Assembly: GCA_025449115.1 (NCBI GenBank)
Contig: JAHLKC010000081.1
Coordinates: 115,471-179,470, forward strand
Source: Chytridium lagenaria
Taxonomy: Eukaryota > Chytridiomycota > Chytridiomycetes > Chytridiales > Chytridiaceae
Direction of reading: 5' to 3'
DNA: 64,000 bases
Shown: piece by piece, positions 37,001 through 49,654 of the stretch
Layout: each line of letters opens with the position of its first letter
How positions within the stretch are numbered: the stretch's first letter is position 1
The notes under the pieces: model-generated
The model's input: the letters and a program-made list of their open reading frames with translations, nothing else
Database searches by the model: none
Told to the model about the DNA's origin: nothing
Translations under genes and position numbers: made by a program

Positions 37001-38331
37001 GAATCAACAAATCAAGAATGCCGTGGCTCAACAGAGGGGAAGAACGGGATCCGTTTTGCGAGGACGATCACCGCAAACCGGACAGGACCGGAAAGGTCAC
37101 CCGACTCGGCGACAAGCAGAGATAGCAATAGTAGCCGTTTAAATACGGCGGGGAGACTTGAGAAGGCATTTCAATTAAGCCAAGAGGGCTCAGTGCCAAC
37201 AAGATACACCATATTAGTGGTGGATGATTCAGTCGTCAATAGAAGTGTTCTTGTGAGGATGCTTGAAAAGACGACACAGGCATTTGATATTGGCGGAGTC
37301 AAGCAATGGTGCAGACGCGATAACTCTCTGTTCCTTAAAAAAAGTTGCACTCATTTTAATGGATTTGGAAATGCCGGGAATGGACGGGTGCGTACAAAAG
37401 ATGCTCTTATTATTTTAATCACAGGTTGACTTCTATCTTTTTGTAAAAATAATAGTCAGGAATGTGCAGGTCGTCTTCGGTCCTCCGGGCTTACCGCCCC
37501 CATTGTCGCGGTGACAGCCAATTCAATGCGAACCGACGGAAGTTTAAAGCAAGCTGGTATTGATGAATGCATTACAAAACCTATCACACGGCAAAGAGTG
37601 GCAGAACTCTATCAAAAGTACCTATCACATATCATTACTGACTCGAAACCTCAAGAGGAGGTTGTACCGGCACGCGTCAGTAATGCGGATTCCCCCAGAT
37701 CTGGCCGGCCGCACAAGACAGCAGGAGCCACGTCAAGCATTTTTGCAGAGGAAGAAGAGTCTGAACGCGACGGAAAGTGGAAGCAAAAAACACAACTTTG
37801 CAGAGAAACACGCCAAAAGCTCAGTACTATGGGCAGTATGAGTCGGTTATTTCTAGCTCTCAGAACGGTCCCGCTATAGTCCCTGATTCATCCTTAGCTC
37901 AACCCTCCACGCTGGCGGCTTCCACCAAAAAGTTCGCATTGGTTGTGGATGATTCGTCTATTGGCAGAGCTATTCTAGTAAAACTTCTCGAAATGGCGGG
38001 CTACGAGGTCAACACTGCCGGAACTGGAATGGAAGCCATTCAACGATGCGGATCTGCCTCATATTCTGTAATATTCATGGACTTAGAAATGCCGGGCATG
38101 GGCGGCATGGTAAGTGAAATATTTACGACACCACGTTATAAATTTTTTAGGAAGCGGCCGCCCGCTTAAGGGGTATGGGCATCACAGTTCCCATCATCGC
38201 CGCGACAGGGAATGTGATCAAGGGAACCGATTTTGGCAGCCTCCAATCCGCAGGAATTACAGGACTCCCTCACAAAGCCTATCATGAAGAACCAAGTCGC
38301 AGCAATACTGAGTAAGCACGGGTTAAACTGA
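34048..38331 (+). CDS. Hybrid histidine-kinase-like protein with three receiver domains, N-terminal half degenerate
   Basis: Two-component phosphorelay protein. From ATG 34048 it has several hydrophobic membrane segments (to about 34.7 kb) that resemble a multi-pass sensor. The kinase part keeps the ATPase G1 box (DTGPGL, 35.55 kb) and the G2 region (MVGSGVSVALTEKIVNVMGG), but I find no HisKA H-box and no clear N-box. Three receivers follow: ILVVDDSSVFR with LILMDLKMENMDGD (36.4-36.8 kb), ILVVDDSVVNR with LILMDLEMPGMDG (37.2-37.6 kb), and LVVDDSSIGR with VIFMDLEMPGMGG (37.9-38.3 kb). All three keep the phosphoacceptor Asp. The last receiver reaches its normal KPI lysine only across a one-base break; the corrected stop is at 38329-38331. 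It may be a pseudogene in its first half, or a kinase that lost autophosphorylation. Confidence 0.72.
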
Positions 38332-38396
38332 AAAAGCTCGTAATATTCAATAAACACGGGTTGAGCTGAGAAAAAGACAAGGGCAGCACCCTTTAT

Positions 38397-39146
<750 letters not shown>

Positions 39147-39606
39147 GTTGGTCTACAAATACAAGGTTTAGTCAGAGAAGGACGCTTTGATGAAAATAAG
39201 CAGCAACGATAGCAGATTCTAAAACGACGATGACGGATAGATAAATGGGATGAGACGTACTGTTCTTGATGGTTAAAGATGGACTCGATGGGATGGATGG
39301 GATGGGATGGGATGGATCGATGCCTCCTTTAGGACGGTCGTCGATTTGAGCCTCTTGATTGAAAAAGAAGACCACTAATTGGATTACACAGCTCCTCTTT
39401 GGGCTACACAACGAAAATTTTATTTCATTCAACCAACGTCTGCACAACTCTTAACGAAGTTATCAAAATCACGCATTGTATGGCACAAACGCATGTTGTT
39501 GGAGCTGGAGAAGAAGGGAGGTAGGGGGCGAACGGGCGAGATGGAATGCATAAAAAAAGAAAGTAGAAACAAAAAAGGGGAATACGTCAAAATATTATTA
39601 AATATT
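39147..39606. other. RPS23 promoter and RPN10 3' region, with a GGGAT simple repeat
   Basis: 460 bp between two minus-strand genes. It contains a GATGG/GGGAT simple-sequence tract at 39278-39318 within the presumed RPS23 promoter, and no coding region. Confidence 0.55.
39278..39318. repeat. GATGG/GGGAT simple sequence repeat
   Basis: Interrupted tandem GATGG/GGGAT units upstream of RPS23. On the RPS23 strand the repeat is CCATC/CCCAT, similar to CATC-rich tracts upstream of other genes in this window. Confidence 0.8.
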
Positions 39607-40969
39607 TCACTTGTCCCCATCCTTCATCTTGTCCTCCCCGTCCTTCTTTGCAAGGTCTTCCAAAGCATTACGGATACGAGGGTCGTTGGGATCGACTCCG
39701 GGAAGAGTGCCAACAATGTTCGACATAAAGGCGTCATTCTGTGTATGCAGGATAGATTAGTAAAGCAATACGCAGCATCAAAAGTTTGACGGTAGAAACG
39801 CACCTCTGAACTACCTTCCTCCATAGGTGCATCCTCCTAATGATATTTTAATAATCTCGTCATGTAAAAAAGCAATAAAGTCAGTTTCAAACCAACAAAG
39901 CGATATTTTTTTTAAGTAAGATTACTGCAAAAGACTACATACCGCTCCCATCGAAAGGGCTAAAGCCTGCGCCAGCATCTCGTCCTCCTCACTTGAAGTG
40001 TCCATAACATTTTTGAGACTCAACGACCATAGAGGTTCCACTCGCTTCTCCAGGACCAGATGTAGCTTCTTGCCTGGCCCGCTCCTCCTCCATGGAGATA
40101 CGCAACGCGAGAGCGAGCTCGGGATCAAGACTGGGATCAACCCCAAATTCAAAGCCCACCACCAGAGGCAAATCCAGGAGGAGCACCATCTTCGCCAGCC
40201 ACAATGGGTGAGGAGATCAGAATATCACTCAGAATATGAGGTCCAGGGGGAATCGAGACGAGATGGCTATCTCAAAAGTTTAAAGGTTAACAGTTTGAAC
40301 CTAGAATTAATAAAAACAAACAAGCCGAACCTGTTGTCACTGCTATTGACAGCGTTTATAAAAGCCTCAAGCTTCGGAGTGTTTTCCTCATCCTCACCAA
40401 AGTTGATAACATCCACGGCAATGTTGTTCTTCTTCAACTTTTTCCCCAACTTAACTAAAGTCTTCTCATCCTCATCAAGTGGGCTTCCAACAAACACAAT
40501 TATTCTCTGGCGTTGGTTCTTGTTCTGCTGTGCTTCAAAGCCAACTAGAAATAAAATTAAGGAAACAGATGGTTGGAAACTGAAGCTGACCTGAGCTATT
40601 TGAACGCCAGTGCTGAGGTTAGCCCTTCCAGATATTTTGACATTGTGAAGAGCCGTCAGAATCTTCCCGATGTCTGATGTCAACGTCACAAGAACTTCAG
40701 GGCTAAACGAAATGGTTACTACCTCGCTTCGCGCTTCAACAAAACCTCTTTCCGGCCATTGTCATCAACCCCACAGTATTCTCGGGATTCGACTGAGTCT
40801 TCACATTAAACAAGAGGGTCACCGCATCGTTTTGCGCCTCGATTCGCGTCGGTGTGTAATCACCGTTCCTCATCCATTCTGAGTTGTCCAGACTGGCGCA
40901 ACCAGCATTTAGTTGTGAGTGGCAAATGTTGCGTGGCCCTTACACCAAGACTGCTGCCTCCAAAACCAT
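39607..40969 (-). CDS. RPN10: 26S proteasome regulatory subunit RPN10 (PSMD4)
   Basis: Ubiquitin receptor of the 19S proteasome particle. The vWA domain starts at Met 40969 ([25 protein letters not shown] across intron 1). It continues [69 protein letters not shown] and [19 protein letters not shown]. Early exons are 40969-40944, 40892-40746, 40702-40591 and 40544-40331, then from 40266. Two ubiquitin-interacting motifs follow: [20 protein letters not shown] and [16 protein letters not shown]. The C terminus [20 protein letters not shown] is the conserved Rpn10 tail, ending at TGA 39607-39609. One base is missing near 40527-40533 before the QNKNQRQRI strand. It is divergent from the kinesin gene with only 106 bp between start codons. 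Confidence 0.95.
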
Positions 40970-41075
40970 TTTGTCGAAATCTCCAATTTCAAGTTGAAAT
41001 TTTTGACCTTATATTTACCTACTTTGTTCAAGTCCGCCATTTGGACAATTCGAACGGACGAAACGAACAACGGAC
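40970..41075. promoter_or_regulatory. Bidirectional promoter of RPN10 and kinesin-14
   Basis: Only 106 bp separate the two divergent start codons, so both 5'UTRs and the shared promoter must fit here, or the transcripts overlap at their 5' ends. I recognise no RPN4-like proteasome box with confidence. Confidence 0.6.
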
Positions 41076-43978
41076 ATGAGCTCATTGCCTCAACCAGCAG
41101 CGTTGCGGAAAGCAGCAGCTGTCAAGGTATGCATAATCTTTCATATCTGTCCGCAAACTAATGGTTTGGACAGACCATAAAAGCTGATGTATTGGCGTCT
41201 GTTCCTGTCACGAATGGTGATCATTCGTTCTTCAGCGCATACTGAAACTTTTTAAGAAAAAGACGAGTTTAAAGTTCACAATACGGGAATCAAAAGAAAG
41301 GCGGATACTATGTCTGCAGGAATTGCGAAACCCATTGAAAGTACCAGCTTCCTTCAATCTCGTCGTGCAAAACCGGAGTCGAAGCCAATAGCCAGACCTA
41401 AAGCATCCGCATCTTCATCATTGATGAGCTCGACAGCATCTTCACAACTTCGCAGTAAAAGTTGGCTTTGGTTTTTTTAACTTGTCTAATCGATGTAGAT
41501 CCCCCTATTATTGCACCAGCTGCAGATTCAAATGAACCTGCACGTAAAAAGAAAAGGGCAGCATGGGACGTAAAAGTAAGAGATAGAAGATAAATTTATG
41601 CTCACTCTTCAGGGGTCGTCTTCAAGATCTTGAAGAATATAACACCACTACAGAAAACAAGTTAGACGACTCGCGCAAGCTAATTGAAGTCTTACAACCC
41701 AATTAAGTGAAAGCCAGCAAAAGAGTGGGTCATCCTTCTTACATTCTTAGTATTTACGTCCTTTTAGTTGGTGAATTGGCGTCATTCCGATCCGGACTCG
41801 AAAACACCATCAGTACAAAGGAATTAGAGAATAGCAGTATTTCAACTCAATTAAAGCAGTATCAAGACAAAGTTGAGGTATTTTAGTAACTGTGTATATC
41901 TTTCAATTTCATGAAGGTAAAAGAACACGCTGAATAATTACTAGGCTGCTAGCGAAGTGCAGCGCCAATTGGAAAGAAAAGTTACTAGTTTAGAAGAGGA
42001 CTGTCGGCGGAAGGATTCTGAAAAAGAACAAATTGTTATGGAGAAGGACGGTGAACTCGATAGAATGCGAACAGAAGTCTCCAATTTAAAGGTTTGAGCA
42101 TACTAGAGAGTAGTTTGTCATAATTATATTCTTTAGAATCTTTTGTCTGAGCAGGCTTCAAAACTTTTTGCGCACGAAACCGAAGTTTCGCTTTTAAAAT
42201 CTACGATCAGGAAGAACGACGACGATATTTCGGAAAAAGCGAACAAGATTGATCGTCAGTCTGATAAAATTGCCGAGCTTGAGAAGATTCGTGAACAATT
42301 GGAAGAGAAGCTGAGAAGCGAAGAGACTTTGAGAAGGAAACTCCACAACACTATACAAGTAAGAACAGCATATTGAGCGCATCTAATTTTGGAAGGAGTT
42401 GAAGGGCAATATACGTGTATTTTGCAGAATCAGGCCCCCTATTTGTATGTTTCTTGTTAATCTACTTGTTTTTTTAATGGAATTGACTTTTGCCAATTAC
42501 CACAGCCTCTGAGCTTATGGAAATCCCTGCACCCTTATCGCATATATCCCTTTCGAGCACTGATGACCGCACAATTGAAATTAAGCAAACCTTAGTAATT
42601 ACGTCTTCCTGTTTTAAGCTGACGTAGATAGGATAACGCGGCGGGCTCGTCTTATGTGAAAGCAATCCCTTTTGCTTTTGACAAGGTCCGGAAGGGATTT
42701 TTAGATTATTCTAAGACATATTTGCAGGTGTTTCCTCCACAGACTTCGCAGAAGCAGGTATTTGATGAGATCTCGCAGCTGGTGCAATCAGGTAGATAGT
42801 TTTGGCCTATATTTTCGCTTACTCTTACAGCGCTTGATGGTTATAACGTTTTGCATCTTTGCCTATGGTCAAACTGGCAGTGGAAAGGTTTGTTAAGCCT
42901 GCCAAATATATACTTAGAGATTTTAGACTTACACGTAGGAATTTTCACCGCTTTGAGGCAGAACAAGATCTGATCTTTTTTTAACACTATTTCAACAGGA
43001 TGGAGGGCGGCTCTTTGGATGACGGGGAGTCTTCCGGAATGATCCCTTTGGCAGTTGAGCAAATTTTTGCTGCCGCGAACCAGTTGGCATCAAAGGGCTG
43101 GACATACGAATTTGAGATTTACTTCTGGAGATTTATAACGAGACATTGCGTGATCTTCTTTCGACCTCGTTTTCCGAAAAAAAGCACGATATTAAACATA
43201 ACGCTGGCAAAACCATTGTTACTGATATCACAACAGGTACGATTGAGGAGTTTTTCGAGGCGATTAAATTTTTGCTAGTTCCAGTTAGCTCCCCTCTTGA
43301 GGTTCATGATTTGCTGAAGAAGGCTGCTTTGAATAGGGCTGTTGCGGCTACTAACTGCAACGAGAGATCGTCGCGAAGCCACAGGTAAGATGGCAATTCG
43401 TGGATTTTTCTTGGTTTAATTTTTTCTTTCTTCACTTATTATACGTTCGCATGATTGACCTCCATTGATTAAATGGCTTACTCTTATATAACCCTTAGTG
43501 TTTTCACTTTGCGACTCTCTGGAAAGAACTCTTTGACTGGAGAGAGCTCGGATGGAACATTAAATCTCATCGATCTTGCTGGCTCGGAGCGTTTATCTTC
43601 TTCTGGTTCGACCGGCGATAGACTCAAAGAGACACAGGCTATCAACAAAAGTTTAAGCTCTCTAGGTGATGTGATTTTTTCTATCTCAAACAAGGACAGC
43701 CATGTGCCATACCGTAATTCAAAGGTAAAAACGATGTTACGTCACATGCACTTACACCCTGTTAGCTTACGTACCTCCTTCAAAATTCACTTGGAGGCAA
43801 CAGCAAAACCTTGATGTTTGTGAATGTCTCACCTATGCATGCGAGTTTGTCAGAGACGTTGTGCTCCCTCAGGTTTGCAACAAAGGTATCCCACAGGTCT
43901 TATTGAAGTCACTAAAATTAATTATAGGTCAATAATTGTAACATTGGAACCGCTAGAGCCAATCCAAAAGCGAAGTAA
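41076..43978 (+). CDS. Kinesin-14 family motor (C-terminal motor, Kar3/KIFC1-like)
   Basis: Minus-end-directed microtubule motor for spindle assembly and nuclear positioning. It starts at ATG 41076 ([17 protein letters not shown]). A basic Ser-rich head is followed by a Glu/Lys/Gln-rich coiled coil encoded at about 41.6-42.36 kb. The kinesin-14 neck [14 protein letters not shown] (about 42.4 kb) sits directly before the motor, which is diagnostic. The motor shows AYGQTGSGK (P-loop, 42.87 kb), [20 protein letters not shown] (switch I, 43.36 kb), [12 protein letters not shown] (switch II, 43.57 kb), [12 protein letters not shown] and [23 protein letters not shown] follows, with the stop at 43976-43978. 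Many introns are present. Frame breaks are likely around 42.4-43.1 kb, so the exon list is not given. Confidence 0.88.
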
Positions 43979-45406
43979 GGCATTGGGAGGATTGTGAATT
44001 ATTTTGTAGTTAATAAAATTTTTGATGTTGGACGGGCGTGGTTTGAGGCTTTAAACAAAGTGAAGAACAACGAGAAACCTGTATTTACAATTTTGGTAAA
44101 TAGCGTTTATCATTATATACTATATAGTACTTCAGTTAGCTGAACAAGTTGGCAAATAACCTAAATTGTTCGGTGATACACATATACCCTCTATATGAGA
44201 GGCTGCAAATGTGAAAAAACTTGATGAATACACCCAAATAATGAATAATATCCCACATGAACCCCTATGAAAACTATCTTCCAAGAGTCTTTGTTGAAGC
44301 TGGGATACGTCAGAATCCCAAAGGCATCACAGACTTATCGGGTAGCTGGGTAGATTTCGTGATGGAGTCTTTAAGTGTCAAACCTCTGTAATCATATTCT
44401 CACAATTCTTTCGCATTTTAAAATTGTTTACTGCATTCACGTCACATTCCTTTGACAACTCTGCCGCCTTCGGTGAAACTTGTGATGATGTCGATAAAGA
44501 TCTTGGTAAAAGCTGTTATTATATAATTGTTATTATTTTATTACAGTCTCGCATGACTTTTGTGAAAAATCTCTCTGAATTCTTTTTATATCACCCAACA
44601 ATCACTTAATGATAGTATACAACATATATTTATAGGAACTCCAAATAAAAGCAATAAATATAAAAGAAAGAATGATAAAAACATAGTAAGAAATTAAACA
44701 AAATAAAATGTACGCGTTAAAACAAAAACCAAATAAAATGTGATGATAAATTGACAATAAAGGAAATGGGTCGGAACGAGGAAAAGAAAGAGAAAACTTC
44801 TTTTGCAACACCGTCAGTCAGGATCGTGCGTAGTGTTTCGAGCAAACTTGAATACAGATTATTGATTGTCATCATTTCCAGCTGCTTGTCGTTGATCTTT
44901 TGCATTATCAGTATTAATATATTAAAAAAATCCAAAATACTTTTTGGAGTACTCCTGTTCCAGCAGCTGGCTTGTTAGGAAAGTCTTTGAACCAAGCATG
45001 GGCACACAAGCATCTTTATTCCTTCAAGCGTACTACGCAGCGATGGATGGCCCCTAGCCATCATCCCAAGGAACAAGTCATTGTATTTGCTAACAAAAGA
45101 CCGAGGGAGAGCTCCTTCTTTGAGCATTAGTCAACATAATCTACAGAATGTGCTTTGGCGGGCTGTCTCAAAGGACGCTATTATCACCCACAAGTTGAGA
45201 TCAAATCCAACATCAAATGGTTGACACTTAAACCTTACTTTCAAAGGATGGAAGGACGGTGGGTGGGTGGGTGATTAAGTGATGAGTGGATGGGCAGGTT
45301 GATGGATGGGAGCGGGTTGTTATTGTGGATGGACTTAAACTGGGCTTGAAGCAGAAAAACACTTACGCTGATCAACAAAAGTCAACAGAATTGGATCAGG
45401 ATAGGG
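43979..45406. other. AT-rich gene-free region with simple repeats
   Basis: About 1.4 kb marking the change from the gene-dense block to the repeat-rich part. AT-rich, with a GGTG/GGGTGGGT tract at about 45255-45320. No gene, tRNA or LTR was recognised. Confidence 0.5.
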
Positions 45407-45438
45407 ATGAAGTTAACGTTCCCACTTATTAAGTGTTT

Positions 45439-46308
45439 TCATGTCGCGGTGGCCGCAGCTGAGTCGAAAAAATGCCGGAACTTGACTTTCAGTAAGGCTT
45501 TTAGGAAAACATCTGACCGTGTATCATTATTGACAACGGCTTCCCAAACCATGCAATACTTAATGTCCAAATCTTTTGTCTTATCCTGGGAGTGGGGTCG
45601 CGAGCAATGGAGATGGCTGCAAAAGAGTCTGGTCAGAGTACGTTGAAGATATCGAAGATATCGAATTTCAACAAGGATATTCCTCAACCGTTGGACTTTT
45701 CAATTCTGAATGTAAGGCCACCAATTCTGCTTTGTAGTACTGTCTAATGTCAACTTCTGCTTAGCCAATTTGAAAGTAGCTGTAGCACTGGCAAGGTTTG
45801 ATGCAAACGTGGACCAACGTGCCTGAGCACATCCAGCAACGACAGAATCCACATTGGAACGGGTCAATACACCTGATGGAGCACCAGGTTTGAACACTAA
45901 CTGCATGTTCACTATACTCTCCAAGTATCCCAGGAGATGTTGAGTGGCTTGCCGATGACATGGACAAAGTTTGGAACAGAACCAAGCAAGTGCGCTGACA
46001 GCAAAACCATTACGCCAGGTAGAGAAGCTTACCAATGACCACACAATAATCCACACCCGGCATTGCTTCCTGCTCCTTGCCAGTAAGTTATTGTAGGAAA
46101 TCAAATCCAAGCCACTAACACATACCTTGATGATTTCACTGAGAGGCATGAATGAGTTGCTTAGAAAGACGTTGTTTATTTCCTTGTCCCAATTCCATTC
46201 TTGTCCTTCTCCAGGTTTTTCATATTTATTCCCAATAGATACAAGAGAGGTTTTATTTTTACTTAAGGAAGGGTAGCCGTGGTATACCAACTTATGACAT
46301 GCTACCAC
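45439..46308 (-). pseudogene. Decayed Ty1/copia RNase H fragment
   Basis: Minus-strand reading in two frames matches the end of a copia polyprotein. ATQHLLGYLES corresponds to the tether helix before RNase H. SVVAGCAQARWSTFASNL corresponds to the SDADWAG...RSTSGYVF block, and LAKQKLTLDSTTKQNWWPYIQ to the SKKQ...STTEAEY block. DLDIKYCMVWEAVVNN and DVFLKALLKVKFRHF correspond to the HIDIRYHFVREAV and ADVFTKALP blocks. Catalytic residues are substituted, so it is an old copy, clearly older than the elements at 55-63 kb. I found no LTRs attached. Confidence 0.75.
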
Positions 46309-49300
46309 TATGGGATGGGGTTATTGAAGGAAGGAGAGTTGCCATGGTATGACAATGTATCTGGTTATATCCCACAGTATAAAACCAACATCAAGTAATA
46401 AAGAAACAATGTTTGTAAGGGGCAAACAACCGTTTACGGTGACATACAGGGTTGGGCATTGCTAATTAGAAACTGTTTTGTCAGGAAAGTAATAATACTA
46501 TTTGTTACGGCAGTACGTTGGTAATACTTACATAAAAAAATGTTCTAGGTGCAACCATATTCTGTCACCAGATGGGCGTAAGGGGTGCTATTGAAATGTT
46601 AAACAGTGAGCATTTTGCAGATAATGCCAGCATACCAAACAAACAAGAGAGAGATTTGCATTTGCTGACACCACCATGCATCCACTCAACGCAACCAGTG
46701 ACAGATACATGCGTCCCTGCACCATTCTATGCACCTGTCTATCATTACATCCATTCACCATACAGTAATATTTTATTGGTATTCTCATCAATCCATCCAT
46801 ACACATATATGTATATTTGCCCACCATTTGTATATTGGTTGATTATCAAATTAACAAATCAGACAGCAATGATTATGCTTCAAGTTTTTCTTTTCTCCCT
46901 CATCGTGAGTTGTATTAGTGTGTTTTATTTGGATTACCTTTACTTTGATTCTTTGTTGGTCATTTCATATGAAGTTTCTGATATTTTGCTAAGTGCCTAA
47001 CTGCGATGTTAATGCAGATGATATGGTCTCCTCATCTACTCTAGAGCCCTTGGCCCGGTGGATATCACCGTGGTTGGTGGTTAGTTTGCAATGGCTGTAT
47101 AAGTGAATAGGCCCAGACCATATCATGTGATTATAGTTATAGTAGCAATGAACAATGAACATGACAACCAAAATAAAGCAGTTTATTAAATTGGTTGGGC
47201 ATGAACAGGGATTTATCAAATTTCTTACAGCAAGATGTAATGATTGACAGCTGCGTACGCTTGCGCACTATTGTACATGACGGTAAACCACGGGTGACGG
47301 CCACGCACAGTTGCATACTGATGTTTACAGTGGTCCATAGTGATGTTTAAATTCAAATTTAATCATAAAAGTTTCAAATCCTTTGTCTTGGACTTCAACG
47401 TGGGCTTTGTCTTCATAAAAAAGGACGCTCAGGTGAACAGTATTCCTTAGACAAAAAACGGGAGGCTCCCAATTGTGGTGACAGTGAACGTTGGCTAGAT
47501 AACCCAGGACTGTGGCGATCACCAACAACCACTTGATACCCTAGACTGTGAACAGCTTGATTGTGTATATATATCATGTGCTTGTCCTGGCACGGCGGGA
47601 TGATGGCGCATTTCCAAGCTTTTAATTCTTTCAGAAAGCTGTGGGGATGAACGCAAAGAGGGATGCAATTGTTGCAATTCTCCGTGAATAGTTTCCTGAG
47701 ACCAAATGTTCACATGGTTGGTAAACGTTGGTTATTGAGAAAGGAAAAACACGCCAATCTGTTCTGAAATATGGATTAGAACTCAGTACATCAAACTTAG
47801 GGACGTTATTATACCCAATTTTCTATCCACGCTGGCAAGTTCCAGGATACATTGCATTGAACTAAGTTTTTCATGGATTTCCAGATGGTTGCTTAGATCC
47901 CGTTTCTGTAATTGTATGAAGCTTGATATCAACGTCCGATGGATTGCATTGTTTTCATGCATCACTAAGTTCATGGAATCCTGCTGTGATCCAGCGTTTG
48001 ATACCTGTTCCACCAATTCTCACAACTCGCAAGCCTAATACGCTTTACCATGGTGCCACAGCGTCCTAATCTACTCTTCAAAGCCAAACGGAGTCAACAG
48101 CAGCAAATTGTTAGCTGCAGTTTGTTGCAACTGCATTGAGACCATCACAGATTGATAAACCATAGCTTTCAAAATGACATATCAACCACAGCTGTGGCAT
48201 GTTGGGAAGGGGTTAGGTTGCTCTTCAACATTCCTTTTTTTTGGCCAAGTTAAACTTTGCGTCAAAAAACATTGGCACCTGCAGGGAAGGTTCAAGCAAG
48301 CGTGCTACCATAAAACATGTGCTGTTACATGGGTAAACACGGTCTAAAAATCCGATGGAAGTGGTCTCGCAATTTTAATGGTTCTCTTTGCGGCAAAACA
48401 GATGGAACGTGGCAAACGGTGAGTTGAGGTTTGCTGCAACCGCATTGGGACAGCCATCTCATAATGCTTACAATGTGTTTGCTTCTACAACTTTGGGTCA
48501 ACGGCGGATCATGGTCCGTCAGTATCAAGCATTACTGCAGAGCACCAGAAAGTAAACACAGATTATCAGAGGTTGTCAGACATGACTTAACCTCATTCCC
48601 ACTGTCAACATAGTCAGATTCAATTCAAACACTTCATGAGGCAAATATACTAATCATTATTGACAGAACTTTCTGGACTGGAAGTAGTAGTATAGAAGTG
48701 CAAATAGAATACTGCCGCAAACAAACACGTTAATAATTTTACTGTCAGGGAATCTGACAACTGATTGTCATGTTTAGCAACTTAGGAGGTGATTTGGGAT
48801 AGACCACTGCAAAATGGGAAAAGTACAAGCAGAGAGAAATGGCAAAAAAAGGCCTTACTTATACTATATATGGTATAGGTAGGTTCTTTGCTTACATTCT
48901 TTTATCTAGTATTCATTTCTGAGGGGGTTATCTGGAAACAAAAATGTCTTGAAAGCGCCATCCATTGAGTGAAGAGATTCATGGCAGTGGGGTTGGATTA
49001 TCCGACTCAACCACAGTAAAATGATTACAGGCCTTGATAATAATGGTAACTTGTACTTTTTTGTCTTGGATTCTTATGACTCTGCTTTGCTTCAAGGAGA
49101 TCCATGCTTGAATGACAGAGTACCAAGGGTCCGGCATTTGCCTGGCGCAGACAAAATTGGCTACAGTGAAAATGTGTTAAGAGTTTCCGTTAAATAAGCC
49201 ACCTTCACTGATAAGTCTATGTTGAGTTTCATCTTACTAGTTTGTTTTACCTACCACATTCTTTATTTTACTAAGTTCATTTATGCCCCTGCACTAATTC

Positions 49301-49654
49301 TTGCCTAACCTACCTAATGCACCGTAGTATTTTGGAAATTGCCGTACCGAACATTTGAATTTTTCTTTCTGCTATTTCCTCCAATATAGCATATTTGGTA
49401 AAATTTTAATTAGTAAATTTGCCCCAACAAACAGAGCCTTGCAAGTTGATTAACACGATATGTTACCTATACTTTCATATGTTCTAGATATTTCTGGAAG
49501 AAGTTCCGCCGTTTGTTCAAAAGTAAAAATCTTGAAGATATTCATAATGTGACCAAAGGACCAAACGTTCACGAAAATCCCCGGTAAGTAGCGTCTCTTG
49601 GCGCGATATTTCAGTAATCCGCCGTCGAATGTATCTTAGTCAACAAAAGAATTG
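46309..49654. other. Gene-free repeat-decayed region
   Basis: About 3.3 kb with no recognisable gene. Two imperfect copies of a TTTG(C/T)TGCAAC(C/T)GCATTG(A/G)GA sequence lie near 48118-48155 and 48430-48455, suggesting decayed dispersed repeats. A degenerate stretch near 49235-49310 (CCTACCACATTCTTTATTTTACTAAG...) resembles the start of the A-type LTR, in plus orientation. Confidence 0.45.
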
